In this document: positions 1 through 8,168 of the stretch, one piece after another
Numbering within the stretch: position 1 is the stretch's first letter
Layout: every line of letters starts with the position of its first letter
Origin: JACVRW01 sp963803085
Lineage (GTDB): Bacteria > Actinomycetota > Thermoleophilia > Solirubrobacterales > Thermoleophilaceae
Reading direction: 5' to 3'
Assembly (NCBI GenBank): GCA_963803085.1
Contig: CAWDLE010000016.1
Coordinates: 1-64,000 of the forward strand
Length of the DNA: 64,000 bases
Notes under the pieces: model-generated
Database searches by the model: none
What the model saw: the letters and a program-made list of their open reading frames with translations, nothing else
Told to the model about the DNA's origin: nothing
Made by a program: the position numbers and the translations under genes

Positions 1-180
1 AGCACATTCGGTATTAGCCCGGGTTTCCCCGGGTTGTCCCGATCATTGGGGCACGTTACCCACGTGTTACTCACCCGTTCGCGGCTCTGCCCCAGGCCGA
101 AGCCTGGTTCGTCGCTCCACTTGCATGTGTTAAGCACGCCGCCAGCGTTCGTCCTGAGCCAGGATCAAACTCTCCGTGAA
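1..180 (-). rRNA. rrs: 16S ribosomal RNA, 5' end (partial)
   Basis: Read on the minus strand, the stretch ending near 173 carries the universal bacterial 16S start AGAGTTTGATCCTGGCTCAG, followed by GACGAACGCTGGCGGCGTG and the conserved CTTAACACATGCAAGT block. Only about 180 nt of the 5' domain lie in the window and the rest runs off the left edge. The 5' end is set about 7 nt upstream of the AGAGTTTGAT motif by analogy with E. coli numbering, so it is good to a few bases. Confidence 0.97.
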
Positions 181-403
181 AGTCTGGCGTGGTTTCAAAT
201 CCGGCCGGCTCGAGGGATACCCCGAACCGATCGGCTCCACTGTCAGATCATGGAAAGCTGTCAAGTCGTGTGAGCCTCCCGCGTACACCTGCGGGTCCGC
301 TCAACTTGACGGGTACTGATTCTCAGGCCCTTCAAGAGATCGCCGAAGCGTTCCCGAGAAGGGTTCAAACCTGGACGCGACCAATTTGGTCGCACGTACT
401 GCT

Positions 404-416
404 GAGTTTTCAAAGA
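404..416 (-). promoter_or_regulatory. rRNA leader boxA-like antitermination element
   Basis: On the minus strand this reads TCTTTGAAAACTC, very close to the boxA element found in the leaders of many Gram-positive rRNA operons. It lies between the putative promoter and 16S. In this family boxA recruits NusB/NusE to make transcription resistant to termination. The leader (181-469) also holds two hairpins: GCGACCA/TGGTCGC at 377-393 with a 3-nt loop, and GGGGTGG/CCACCCC at 430-448 with a 5-nt loop. Neither is followed by a T tract. Confidence 0.6.
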
Positions 417-469
417 CCGCGCGCCCTCAGGGGTGGGGCTTCCACCCCGCGCCAGTAGCGCGACGGAGG

Positions 470-498
470 AGTGTAGCACTGCCCAACTCGGCGGCTAA
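470..498 (-). promoter_or_regulatory. putative rRNA operon promoter
   Basis: On the minus strand a -10 box TACACT (470-475), preceded by TG at the extended -10 position, sits 17 bp downstream of a weak -35 TTAGCC (493-498). It lies in the gap between the tyrS stop and the rRNA leader, about 290 nt upstream of 16S. The -35 match is poor and other promoters may exist. Confidence 0.4.
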
Positions 499-518
499 CC
501 AACTCCGGACCGACGAGT

Positions 519-1685
519 CTAGCGCTTTCGGAGCCTCCTGTAGCGCCGCTTGCCGACCTGCAGCACGACCCCGTCGAGCTCCTCGGCCGGCAGGTCGAGA
601 CGCGACTCGTCGAGGTCCGTCCCGTCCAGCTTGACGCCGCCCTGACCTAGCAAGCGGCGAGCCTCCGAGCGTGAGAGCCCGAAGGCCTCCGCCATGAGGG
701 CGGGGAGATGGACCTGCCCATTTTCTGAATCGAAGGCGAACTCGTCGATGTCGTCCGGCAGTTCGTGCCGTACGTGCACGGTGTCGAACCGGTCCCGAGC
801 GCCACGAGCGCCCTCGTCGCCGTGGTAGCGAGCGGTCAGGGCGTAGGCCATGTGGCGCTTGGCCTCTCGTGGGTTGGGTTGAGGCGCTTCGTCGAGAAGA
901 AGCTCGTAGTAGACCGGCATCGCCTCGTCCGGCACCCGCATCAGCTTTCCGAACATCTCCTCGGGCGCCTCGTCCACGCCCACGTAGTTGCCGAGCGACT
1001 TCGACATCTTCTGCACGCCGTCGATCCCGGGCAGGATCGGCATCGTCAGGATCGACTGCGGCTCCACGCCGTAGGCCTTCTGGATCTCGCGCGCGAGGAG
1101 AAGGTTGAAGCTCTGGTCCGTTCCGCCGAGCTCCACGTCCGAGCGGATCGCCACCGAGTCGTACCCCTGAAGGAGCGGATACAGGAGCTCGAGGATCGAG
1201 ATCGGCTGGCCGCCGGCGTAGCGCTTCGCGAAGTCGTCGCGCTCGAGCAGCTGCGCCACGGTGGAGGTCCGCGCCAGGCGAAACAGCTCCTCCATCGGCA
1301 TGTCGAGCCACTCGCCGTTGCGCCTGACCTCGGTGCGCTCTGGGTCGAGCACCCGGTACGCCTGCGTCTCGTAGGTCTCCGCGTTCAGGTCGATCTCGGC
1401 CGCGTCCACCTGCGGGCGGGTGGCCGAGCGCCCGCTCGGATCTCCCACGCGAGCGGTGTAGTCGCCCACGATCAGGACCACCGTGTGGCCCAGGTCCTGG
1501 AACTCGCGCAGCTTGCGCAGAACGACGGTGTGGCCCAGATGGATGTCCGGCGTCGTGGGGTCCACGCCCAGCTTCACGCGCAGCGGGCGGCCCTTCGCGA
1601 GCTGCCGTTCGAGCTCCCCCTCAGGCAGCGCCTGGACGGCATTTCGGGTGAGGAAGCGGGCAGCCTCGCCCGGGGAGTCCGTCAT
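519..1685 (-). CDS. tyrS: tyrosyl-tRNA synthetase
   Basis: Class I aminoacyl-tRNA synthetase that charges tRNA-Tyr with tyrosine in the cytoplasm. The 388-residue protein has the HIGH-type motif HLGHTVV near residue 45 and the KMSKS loop (KMSKSLGNYVG) in the middle. It ends in an S4-like RNA-binding region (residues about 320-388, LSRSEARRLLGQGGVKL). I use the ATG at 1685 (MTDSPGEA): a TAGCAT -10 box lies 7 nt upstream, and an upstream in-frame start would add 35 residues without family character. The gene points towards the 16S gene and ends about 20 nt before the rRNA promoter. Confidence 0.96.
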   Translation of the reverse strand: MTDSPGEAARFLTRNAVQALPEGELERQLAKGRPLRVKLGVDPTTPDIHLGHTVVLRKLREFQDLGHTVVLIVGDYTARVGDPSGRSATRPQVDAAEIDLNAETYETQAYRVLDPERTEVRRNGEWLDMPMEELFRLARTSTVAQLLERDDFAKRYAGGQPISILELLYPLLQGYDSVAIRSDVELGGTDQSFNLLLAREIQKAYGVEPQSILTMPILPGIDGVQKMSKSLGNYVGVDEAPEEMFGKLMRVPDEAMPVYYELLLDEAPQPNPREAKRHMAYALTARYHGDEGARGARDRFDTVHVRHELPDDIDEFAFDSENGQVHLPALMAEAFGLSRSEARRLLGQGGVKLDGTDLDESRLDLPAEELDGVVLQVGKRRYRRLRKR

Positions 1686-1692
1686 GGGGCCA

Positions 1693-1698
1693 ATGCTA
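1693..1698 (-). promoter_or_regulatory. -10 box for tyrS, leaderless type
   Basis: TAGCAT on the minus strand, 7 nt before the tyrS ATG. In actinobacteria such TANNNT-N7 arrangements usually start transcription at the first base of the start codon. No clear -35 is seen. Confidence 0.45.
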
Positions 1699-1805
1699 GA
1701 CTGCCCCCCTCGCTGGGCGCCCGTAGTGACCGTGCGGACGGGCGCCGGAATTTGCTGTTCAACGCCCGCACGAGACGGGGAACCCCGCATCCGGGGCGCC
1801 TAGTA

Positions 1806-4178
1806 ATGCCGGAGCCGCCGACGCCCATCATCCATCCCACTGCCACGCGCAGCGAGCGCTTCCAGCGCACGAACGGCGTGCCCGCACAGCCACCGGCGGC
1901 CCCTCCCCCTCCCAAGCCCAAGGTGAAGAAGCTGCGTGTGGCGCTCGTCTTCGGCGGCCTCTCGATCCTCGCGCTGATCTCGACGGTGTTCGGGATGCTG
2001 ATGGCGGTCTCGAGCGATCTCCCCAGCCTTGAGAACCGTGCGCAGTACAACCGGGCCGAGAACTCGGTCCTGTACGCGGACACCCCTGGGTGCAAGAACC
2101 TCGAGAAGGACGGGGCGTGCCAGCAGATCGCGAAGCTCACCGGCAACCAGAACCGCATCCTGGTGGCGGAGGGGGAGATCTCGCCGAACGTGAAGAACGC
2201 CGTTATCGCGATCGAGGACCGGCGCTTCTACTCACACAAGGGCGTGGACTACACCGGCATCGGCCGGGCCCTGGTGCAGGACGTGCTCAAGCGGAGCGCC
2301 GCCCAGGGCGGTTCTACGATCACACAGCAGTTCGTGAAGAACGCCCTCGATGCGCAGGGCGACCGCTCGGTGTTCCAGAAGCTGCGTGAGGCCGCGCTGG
2401 CCTACCACCTCGAGCGCCAGTGGCCGAAGGACAAGATCCTCACCCAGTACCTCAACACCGTCTACTTCGGGAACGGCGCCTACGGGATCGAGGCCGCCGT
2501 GCGCACCTACTTCGGCGACGGTGACGAACCGGACGAGCGGGCCGGCGCGGACGACGCCGGTGTGAGCTACACGCCGCCCGTCGTGGAGGAGGAGCAGGAC
2601 CCGGACGCGCGCGAGGCGATCGACGTGGCGCCTCACGAGGCCGCACTGCTCGCGGGGATGATCGCGTCGCCCACGATGTACGACCCGGTGGAGCACCCGC
2701 AGGCCGCCACGGCGCGCCGCAATGCTGTGCTGCAGCGGATGCTCGAGATGAAGGCCATCACCCAGGGCCAGTACAACCTCGCGCTGCGCCAGAGCCTTCC
2801 GGCCGAGGACGACATCGACCCGCCGAACAGCGAGTCGCAGCAGCCGTACTTCACCTCATGGATGACCGAGCACCTGCTCAAGCTCTACCGCCCGGGCAAG
2901 GTCTTCGCGGGCGGCCTCAAGGTGAAGACGACGATCGACCCGGAACTGCAGCAGGCAGCGGAGAGCGCGATCGTCGGCCGGCTCGCCGGCGTAGGCCCCG
3001 ATGCAGCGCTCGTGGCCATCAAGAACAGCACAGGCGAGGTGCGCGCCATGGTCGGCGGGTCCGACTTCAACTCCCGCCCCTTCAACCTCGCGACAAACGG
3101 GCACCGGCAGCCCGGTTCCGCCTTCAAGCCCTTCATCCTCGCGCGCGCGCTCGACGACGGGATCGACCCGAACAGCACCTGGACATCCGCGCCGCAGAGA
3201 ATCCCGTTCCAGGGCAAGAAGGGCCCGGAGATCTTCGAGGCCAACAACTACGAGGACTCGTACCTCGGCGCCGCCTCCCTCTGGTCGGCGACCGCGACCT
3301 CCGACAACTCCGTCTTCGCGCAGCTCGGCATGAAGGTGAAGCCGCGCCGCGTGGCGGCGCTCGCTCAAAGAATGGGCATCCGCACCAAGCTCTCCACCAA
3401 TCCCTCGATGCTGCTCGGCGGCCTGACGGAGGGCGTCACGCCGCTCGAGATGGCCTACGCGTACTCCACGATCGCCAACGACGGCGTGCGCGTCTCGGGC
3501 GATTTCGCCCCGGACAAGACTGGGCCGGTTGCGATCCAGAGCGTCGAGCAGACCGACGGCACGGTCCGGGACAACAAGACTCTGCGGGAGCGCGTCCTCC
3601 CGGCGCAGGTCGCCCAGGTGGAAAAGGACATGCTCGGCCTCGTCGTCAGCAGCGGCACCGGCAAGGCCGCGCAGGTCGGGGACGAGTTCATCTGGGGCAA
3701 GACGGGCACCACCGAGAACTACGGCGACGCCTGGTTCGCCGGCGGCAACGACGACATTACGGTCGCGATCTGGGTGGGGTACGCGGACAAGCTCCAGCCC
3801 ATGGAGTTCGAGCACGCCGGCGGCCCAGTGGCGGGAGGCACGTACCCGGCTGAGATCTTCCACGACTTCATGACGTCCTGGCTTGAGATGCGAGACGAGC
3901 GCCGGGCTGAGCGCGCGGCGCTGAAGGACGACGACGGGACCTCCACGGAACAGGCCCTCCCGGTGGCGCCCACGGACGTGCCCTCCACGGATCAGGTGGC
4001 TCCGACGGAGACCGCTCCCACGGACGAAGCCGGTGGCCAGGACCGCGCGCCGGCGCCCGACCAGCAGCCGGAGGAGCCGGCGCCGGCCCCAGAGCCGGCG
4101 CCCACGCCGGTCCCGCCCGCCACTCCCCCGCCCACCGAGGGCGGCGACGGAGGTGGAGCCGGCCCCGGCGAGGGTTAG
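1806..4178 (+). CDS. class A penicillin-binding protein (PBP1A type)
   Basis: Bifunctional peptidoglycan polymerase and crosslinker anchored in the membrane; 790 residues. A proline-rich cytoplasmic N-terminus (1-40) precedes one membrane helix (about 43-68). The GT51 transglycosylase domain has EDRRFYSHKGVD (catalytic Glu137) and QGGSTITQQFVKN (168-179). The transpeptidase domain has SAFK (Ser438-Lys441), an SDN motif and KTG (Lys632). Two oddities: a very acidic insert of about 40 residues within the transglycosylase (about 235-275), and a Pro/Thr/Glu-rich C-terminal tail of about 90 residues. ATG 1806 is chosen because it gives a normal N-terminus; the frame stays open further upstream without homology. 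It is divergent from tyrS and overlaps the convergent glycosylase gene by 4 nt. Confidence 0.93.
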   Translation: MPEPPTPIIHPTATRSERFQRTNGVPAQPPAAPPPPKPKVKKLRVALVFGGLSILALISTVFGMLMAVSSDLPSLENRAQYNRAENSVLYADTPGCKNLEKDGACQQIAKLTGNQNRILVAEGEISPNVKNAVIAIEDRRFYSHKGVDYTGIGRALVQDVLKRSAAQGGSTITQQFVKNALDAQGDRSVFQKLREAALAYHLERQWPKDKILTQYLNTVYFGNGAYGIEAAVRTYFGDGDEPDERAGADDAGVSYTPPVVEEEQDPDAREAIDVAPHEAALLAGMIASPTMYDPVEHPQAATARRNAVLQRMLEMKAITQGQYNLALRQSLPAEDDIDPPNSESQQPYFTSWMTEHLLKLYRPGKVFAGGLKVKTTIDPELQQAAESAIVGRLAGVGPDAALVAIKNSTGEVRAMVGGSDFNSRPFNLATNGHRQPGSAFKPFILARALDDGIDPNSTWTSAPQRIPFQGKKGPEIFEANNYEDSYLGAASLWSATATSDNSVFAQLGMKVKPRRVAALAQRMGIRTKLSTNPSMLLGGLTEGVTPLEMAYAYSTIANDGVRVSGDFAPDKTGPVAIQSVEQTDGTVRDNKTLRERVLPAQVAQVEKDMLGLVVSSGTGKAAQVGDEFIWGKTGTTENYGDAWFAGGNDDITVAIWVGYADKLQPMEFEHAGGPVAGGTYPAEIFHDFMTSWLEMRDERRAERAALKDDDGTSTEQALPVAPTDVPSTDQVAPTETAPTDEAGGQDRAPAPDQQPEEPAPAPEPAPTPVPPATPPPTEGGDGGGAGPGEG

Positions 4179-4768
4179 GCTGCGCGGGCCCGCATCGCGG
4201 CGGGCCACGGCCTCGAGACGTGCCGGCTGTCCGCGTCGCAGAATCGCCACGGCAGCTCCACGGCCTTGGTGATCCCCACGCGTTCGCCCACCACCACCCG
4301 CGGCTCGCGCGCGCGCGGCTCGCGGTTGAGCAGCTCGATCGGCCCGTCCACGAGCGAGCTGCCGTTCAGGGACAGCCCGATGTCGAGTGCCTGCGTGAGC
4401 TTCCCGGGACCCGAGCAGAGCTCCTCGGCGCGCTCGAGGCCGCGCCGCGCGCGCATCACCTCGATGCCGTCCACCGGCTCGAGCGCCCGAATCAAGACCG
4501 CGGCCCCCACGCCCTCCGGCTCGGCCACGGCGTTGAGCAGCGAATGGACCCCGTACGAGAAGTACACGTAGGCGCGGCCGGGCTCGCCGTACAGGGTGCG
4601 AGTGCGTTCGGTGACCCCTGCGAAGGCATGACAGGCCGGCTCCTCCATGTGGTAGCTCTCGGTCTCCACGATCCGGCCGGCCGTCTCGCCGTGGCGCACG
4701 ACGCATCCGATGAGCTCGCGCGCAACCTCATGAACCGAGCGGTCGTAGAAGCTCTCGGACAGCGTCAC
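4175..4768 (-). CDS. DNA-3-methyladenine glycosylase (AAG/MPG family)
   Basis: Base-excision repair enzyme that removes alkylated purines such as 3-methyladenine. The 197-residue length fits the AAG/MPG family. The active-site region GRIVETESYHMEEPACHA (from about residue 31) holds the conserved catalytic Glu in the RIVETE motif, and YVYFSYGVHSLLNAV (about 67-81) matches the substrate-pocket motif. Its ATG overlaps the argH stop by 4 nt (ATGA), so it is probably translationally coupled to argH although the functions are unrelated. It is unlike the TagA/AlkA-type enzymes. Confidence 0.9.
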   Translation of the reverse strand: MTLSESFYDRSVHEVARELIGCVVRHGETAGRIVETESYHMEEPACHAFAGVTERTRTLYGEPGRAYVYFSYGVHSLLNAVAEPEGVGAAVLIRALEPVDGIEVMRARRGLERAEELCSGPGKLTQALDIGLSLNGSSLVDGPIELLNREPRAREPRVVVGERVGITKAVELPWRFCDADSRHVSRPWPAAMRARAA

Positions 4769-6135
4769 CGCCCTGCCTCGCGAAGCACCTGGCGCGCCTG
4801 GGCCACCTGATCGCGGACGCGCGCCGTCGCCGTGCCGCCGTCCGAGACCTTCGACTCAAGCCACGACCCCTCGTCGAGCAAGTCGTAGAACTGGCCGTCG
4901 AGCTGGGGGGCGAGCTCGGTGAGCTCCTCCTGCGTGAGCTCCGAGAGCTTCTTGCCGCGCTCGACCGCGGCGCGCACCACGCCGCCCACGATCCCATGGG
5001 CCTCGCGGAACGGCACCCCGCGGCGCACCAGCAGGTCGGCCACGTCGGTGGCCGCGATGAACTCGTCGGAGGCCGCGTCAGCCATTCGCTCCCGGTTGAA
5101 CTCGATGCTCTGGAGCATCTCCGCGGCCACGCGCAGGCACAGCTCGACCGTGTCGATTGCGTCGAAGAGCGGCTCCTTGTCCTCCTGGAGATCCTTGTTG
5201 TAGGTGAGCGGCAGGCCGTGCAGCACGCCGTGGAGAGTCACCAGATGCCCGGCCAGCCGTGGCGCCTTCGCGCGGAGCAGTTCCGCCGCGTCTGGGTTCT
5301 TCTTCTGCGGCATCAGGCTGGAGCCGGACGAGAACGCGTCGGCCACCTCGCAGAATCCGAACTCCTGCGTCGACCAGAGCACGATCTCGCCGCCGAGCTG
5401 CGACAGGTGAGTCGCGCAGGTGGCGGCCGCCGAGAGGTAGTCGAGCACGAAGTCCCGGTTCGAGACGGCGTCGAGCGAGTTTTCGGAGATGCCGCCGAAG
5501 CCGAGCTCCTGGGCCACGAACATCCGGCTCGTGTCGAAGTTCACGCCGGCCAGCGCGCCAGCGCCGAGCGGCAGGTCGTCCGTGGCCGTCATGCAGAAGT
5601 TGAAGCGCTGGAGGTCGCGGCGGAACTTCCAGAAGTAGGCCAGCAGGTGGTGGGAGAGGTACACGGGTTGGGCGCGCTGGAGGTGGGTGTAGCCCGGCAT
5701 CCGCCAGTCCATGTGGCCCTCGGCCAGCTCCACGAGCGTGACCATCAAACGCTGGAGGAGCTCCCTCGCCTCGAGGCTGTGCGCCCGCACCACCATCGCC
5801 ACGTCGGTGGCCACCTGGTCATTCCGCGAGCGGGCGGTGTGCAGCTTCCCGCCCACCGGCCCGATGATCTCGGTGAGCCGGCGCTCGATGGCCATGTGTA
5901 TGTCCTCGTCGTCCTCCAGGACTACGAAGCTGTCGTTCTCGATCTCCTCGCGGACCGCCTCGAGGCCGCGCTCGATCTGCTCGAGGTCCTCGTCGCCGAT
6001 GATCCCGCTGCGGGTGAGCATGCGCGCGTGGGCGAGCGACTGCTCGAGGTCGTAAGGCGCCAGCCGGTAGTCGAAGCCGATCGACGAGTTGAGCGCCTGA
6101 AAAAGCGGGTCCTGAGGATCGCGGAAACGGCCCAT
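4765..6135 (-). CDS. argH: argininosuccinate lyase
   Basis: Last step of arginine synthesis: argininosuccinate to arginine plus fumarate, cytoplasmic homotetramer. The 456-residue protein has the fumarase/aspartase superfamily signature GSSLMPQKKNPDAAELLR (about residues 270-287) and the N-terminal ARSRNDQVATD motif. The start at 6135 (MGRFRDPQD) has a TAGACT box 10 nt upstream, which may give a second promoter inside the operon. It is preceded 24 nt upstream by a small membrane-protein gene and followed with 4-nt overlap by the DNA glycosylase. No other arg genes are in the window. Confidence 0.95.
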   Translation of the reverse strand: MGRFRDPQDPLFQALNSSIGFDYRLAPYDLEQSLAHARMLTRSGIIGDEDLEQIERGLEAVREEIENDSFVVLEDDEDIHMAIERRLTEIIGPVGGKLHTARSRNDQVATDVAMVVRAHSLEARELLQRLMVTLVELAEGHMDWRMPGYTHLQRAQPVYLSHHLLAYFWKFRRDLQRFNFCMTATDDLPLGAGALAGVNFDTSRMFVAQELGFGGISENSLDAVSNRDFVLDYLSAAATCATHLSQLGGEIVLWSTQEFGFCEVADAFSSGSSLMPQKKNPDAAELLRAKAPRLAGHLVTLHGVLHGLPLTYNKDLQEDKEPLFDAIDTVELCLRVAAEMLQSIEFNRERMADAASDEFIAATDVADLLVRRGVPFREAHGIVGGVVRAAVERGKKLSELTQEELTELAPQLDGQFYDLLDEGSWLESKVSDGGTATARVRDQVAQARQVLREAGR

Positions 6136-6159
6136 CCGGGCCGCAAGTCTACGTGGGCC

Positions 6160-6426
6160 TCAGCCCACGGCCGCGGCGACCTGGCTGGCCAGAGCCAGGC
6201 CCATCAGGTACAGCGACACGCCCCAGCCCATGTAGACGTTGCGGAAGCGCGGGCGCGCCACGACCACGGGCAGCATCAGCAGGAGACCGAGGCCGATCAG
6301 ACCGAAGCCCGACCAGCCCGTGAGATAGCCGGGTTCGAGGCGGAAATCCTCTGCGACAGCGCCGATCGCGTGGTGCCACAGCGCCACCGGCGCAGCTGCT
6401 GCACACAGGAAGGCCAGGGCGGGCAT
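6160..6426 (-). CDS. small membrane protein of unknown function
   Basis: 88-residue, strongly hydrophobic protein; function not recognised. Two or three membrane helices are likely: residues about 3-22, 35-55 and 65-85, with a short basic loop (ARPRFR) between the last two. ATG 6426 gives a clean N-terminus; longer versions would run into the divergent acetyltransferase gene. It is first in a minus-strand group with argH 24 nt downstream. Moderate confidence, because it rests on hydrophobicity and position only. Confidence 0.6.
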   Translation of the reverse strand: MPALAFLCAAAAPVALWHHAIGAVAEDFRLEPGYLTGWSGFGLIGLGLLLMLPVVVARPRFRNVYMGWGVSLYLMGLALASQVAAAVG

Positions 6427-6459
6427 ATCTGGTGTATCGGCCAAAGCCGCGCGGAAACG

Positions 6460-6465
6460 TAGGAT
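6460..6465 (+). promoter_or_regulatory. -10 box for GNAT gene, leaderless type
   Basis: TAGGAT ending 7 nt before the GTG start at 6473. This spacing supports the chosen start and a leaderless transcript. Confidence 0.45.
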
Positions 6466-6472
6466 CTCGCCG

Positions 6473-7072
6473 GTGCAGATTCGCAAGGCGCGTGCGGAGG
6501 ACGCGAAAGCCGTGACCGATCTGCTGTTCGAAAGCGCCCCTGACATGTACGAGCGCTTCTCGGGCAGCCGCCGGCGCGCTCTCGCCACGATCAGTCGCGC
6601 GTTCGAGGAGCCGGGGACCGTGGCCAGCTGCGAGGTGGTCTGGGTGGCTGAGCTGGACGGACGGATCGCGGCGGCGATGGCGGGCTTCCCGGTGACCGAG
6701 GCGGGCGAGCGCTCGCACACCTATCTCCGGCTCGCCCTGCGCGGCACCCCGTTCTGGCACTGGCCCGCCATGCTGCGCCTGTACTTCGCCGGCGGGCGTG
6801 CGAGCCCCAAGCCGCGCGACCACTCGTTCTACGTCGACGCGCTCGCCACGGACCCGGCGCTTCGCCGGCGCGGCGCGGCGCGGGCGCTGCTGGAGGAGGC
6901 GGAGCGCGAGGCGCGTGCGCGCTCGCTCCCGGCCGTCACGCTCGACACGACGATGAACAACGAGGCGGCCCGGGCGCTCTACGCGCACGTGGGCTTCGAC
7001 GAGGTGGCCTACCGGGCCGCGACGCGCCGGCTGCCCGGCTTCGTTGCGTTGGTCAGGCCGGTCGGTCGATGA
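6473..7072 (+). CDS. GNAT-family N-acetyltransferase
   Basis: 199-residue acetyltransferase; substrate unknown. The N-terminal IRKARAEDAKAVTDL is the usual GNAT beta1-alpha1 start. The acetyl-CoA loop lies near residues 125-145 (YVDALATDPALRRRGAARAL, with the R-R-x-G-A signature), and ALYAHVGF near 170 is the typical motif B region. GTG 6473 is supported by the TAGGAT box 7 nt upstream. It is divergent from the small membrane protein and overlaps the 3' end of the DegT aminotransferase by 20 nt. Confidence 0.85.
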   Translation: MQIRKARAEDAKAVTDLLFESAPDMYERFSGSRRRALATISRAFEEPGTVASCEVVWVAELDGRIAAAMAGFPVTEAGERSHTYLRLALRGTPFWHWPAMLRLYFAGGRASPKPRDHSFYVDALATDPALRRRGAARALLEEAEREARARSLPAVTLDTTMNNEAARALYAHVGFDEVAYRAATRRLPGFVALVRPVGR

Positions 7073-8168
7073 CCGCGCGCAGCGCCTCGACCACCTGCTC
7101 GACCTGACCCTCGGTCAGCTCCGGGAAGAACGGCAGTGCCATCGATCGGGCGGCAACGTCCTCGCAGACCGGGAATTCGCCCTCGCGGTGGCCGAAGCGC
7201 TCGCGGTAGAAGCTGAACAGGTGGATCGCCGGCAGGTAGGGCTTCGTGTCCACCCCGCGCTCGCGCATCGCGACCACGGCGGCGTCGCGGTCCACTCCGG
7301 GCGGCAGCTGCACCACGTAGACGAACCAGCCCCGCCGGTCGCCGCCCTCGTCGGGGCAGGGCAGTGAGAGCCCCTCGACATCCGCGAGTGCCTCGCCGTA
7401 CAGACGCGCCACGCGTGCGCGGCCGGCGAGCATGTCGTCGAGGCGCTCGAGCTGGGCCACTCCGAGCGCGCAGGAGAGGTCGTCGAGCCGGTAGTTGAAG
7501 CCGAGCCGGTCGTGGTCGAGCCAGCCCATGTCGGGCGCCCGCCCCTGGTTGCGCTCGGAGTCGATGCGCTCCTTGGCCTCGGCCGACCCCGACACGACAG
7601 CGCCGCCCTCCCCGGTGGTGAGCTGCTTGTTGGCGTAGAAGGCGAACACCGACAGGTTGCCTCTCGCGCCGACGGTGGCGCCGTCGGCGTGTGCGCCGCC
7701 GAGCGCCTCGCAGGTGTCCTCAACGAGCCACAGCGCGCGGTCGGCAGCGAGCCGTTCGAAGCCCGGCATGTCTGGCGGGTATCCGAAGATGTGCACGGGC
7801 AGAAGACCGGTCGTCCGGTCGGTCACTGCGTCGGCAGCCGCCTTGGCGGAGATGTTGAGCGTGCGCGGGTCGATGTCGCAGAACACCGGCCGGGCGCCCT
7901 CGTAGAGGAGGCAGTTCGCGGACGCCACGAAGGAGAACGGCGTGGTGATCACGTCGTCCCCACGCTCAACACCCGCCTCGCGGATCGCCAGGTGGAGCCC
8001 GGCGGTTCCCGAGGAGACGGCGGACACGTGGTCGGCGCCCAGGCGGGCGGCAAAGCCCGACTCGAACTCACCCAACCGTGGCCCGAGTGAGAGTCGGCCG
8101 GAGCGGAGCGTCTCGAGCACGAGTTCCTCTTCGCGTGCCCCAAGCGTGGGACGAGCAAGCGGAATCAC
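7053..8168 (-). CDS. DegT/DnrJ/EryC1/StrS-family aminotransferase
   Basis: PLP-dependent aminotransferase of the nucleotide-sugar type, 371 residues. It starts IPLARPTLGAREEELVLETL and has VSSGTAGLHLAI (50-61, cofactor phosphate region). The PLP lysine is Lys181 in FAFYANKQLTTGEGG. Such enzymes usually aminate keto-sugars for surface polysaccharides, but no sugar-nucleotide genes are nearby. The GTG at 8168 overlaps the cimA stop as GTGA, which fixes the start and implies coupling to citramalate synthase. The substrate cannot be told from sequence; a keto acid is possible given the neighbour. Confidence 0.88.
   Translation of the reverse strand: MIPLARPTLGAREEELVLETLRSGRLSLGPRLGEFESGFAARLGADHVSAVSSGTAGLHLAIREAGVERGDDVITTPFSFVASANCLLYEGARPVFCDIDPRTLNISAKAAADAVTDRTTGLLPVHIFGYPPDMPGFERLAADRALWLVEDTCEALGGAHADGATVGARGNLSVFAFYANKQLTTGEGGAVVSGSAEAKERIDSERNQGRAPDMGWLDHDRLGFNYRLDDLSCALGVAQLERLDDMLAGRARVARLYGEALADVEGLSLPCPDEGGDRRGWFVYVVQLPPGVDRDAAVVAMRERGVDTKPYLPAIHLFSFYRERFGHREGEFPVCEDVAARSMALPFFPELTEGQVEQVVEALRAVIDRPA

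Noticed and set aside
190..203. GGTTTCAAATCCGG-like stretch resembling a tRNA T arm just upstream of 16S
   Set aside because: No cloverleaf can be formed around it on either strand; it is part of the rRNA leader.
4996..6462. Long open frame (over 480 codons) on the plus strand opposite argH
   Set aside because: It mirrors argH codon by codon, with no family motif. In this GC-rich DNA antisense frames stay open by codon bias. The same applies to long frames opposite the mce genes (for example 42001-43464), cimA and gatA.
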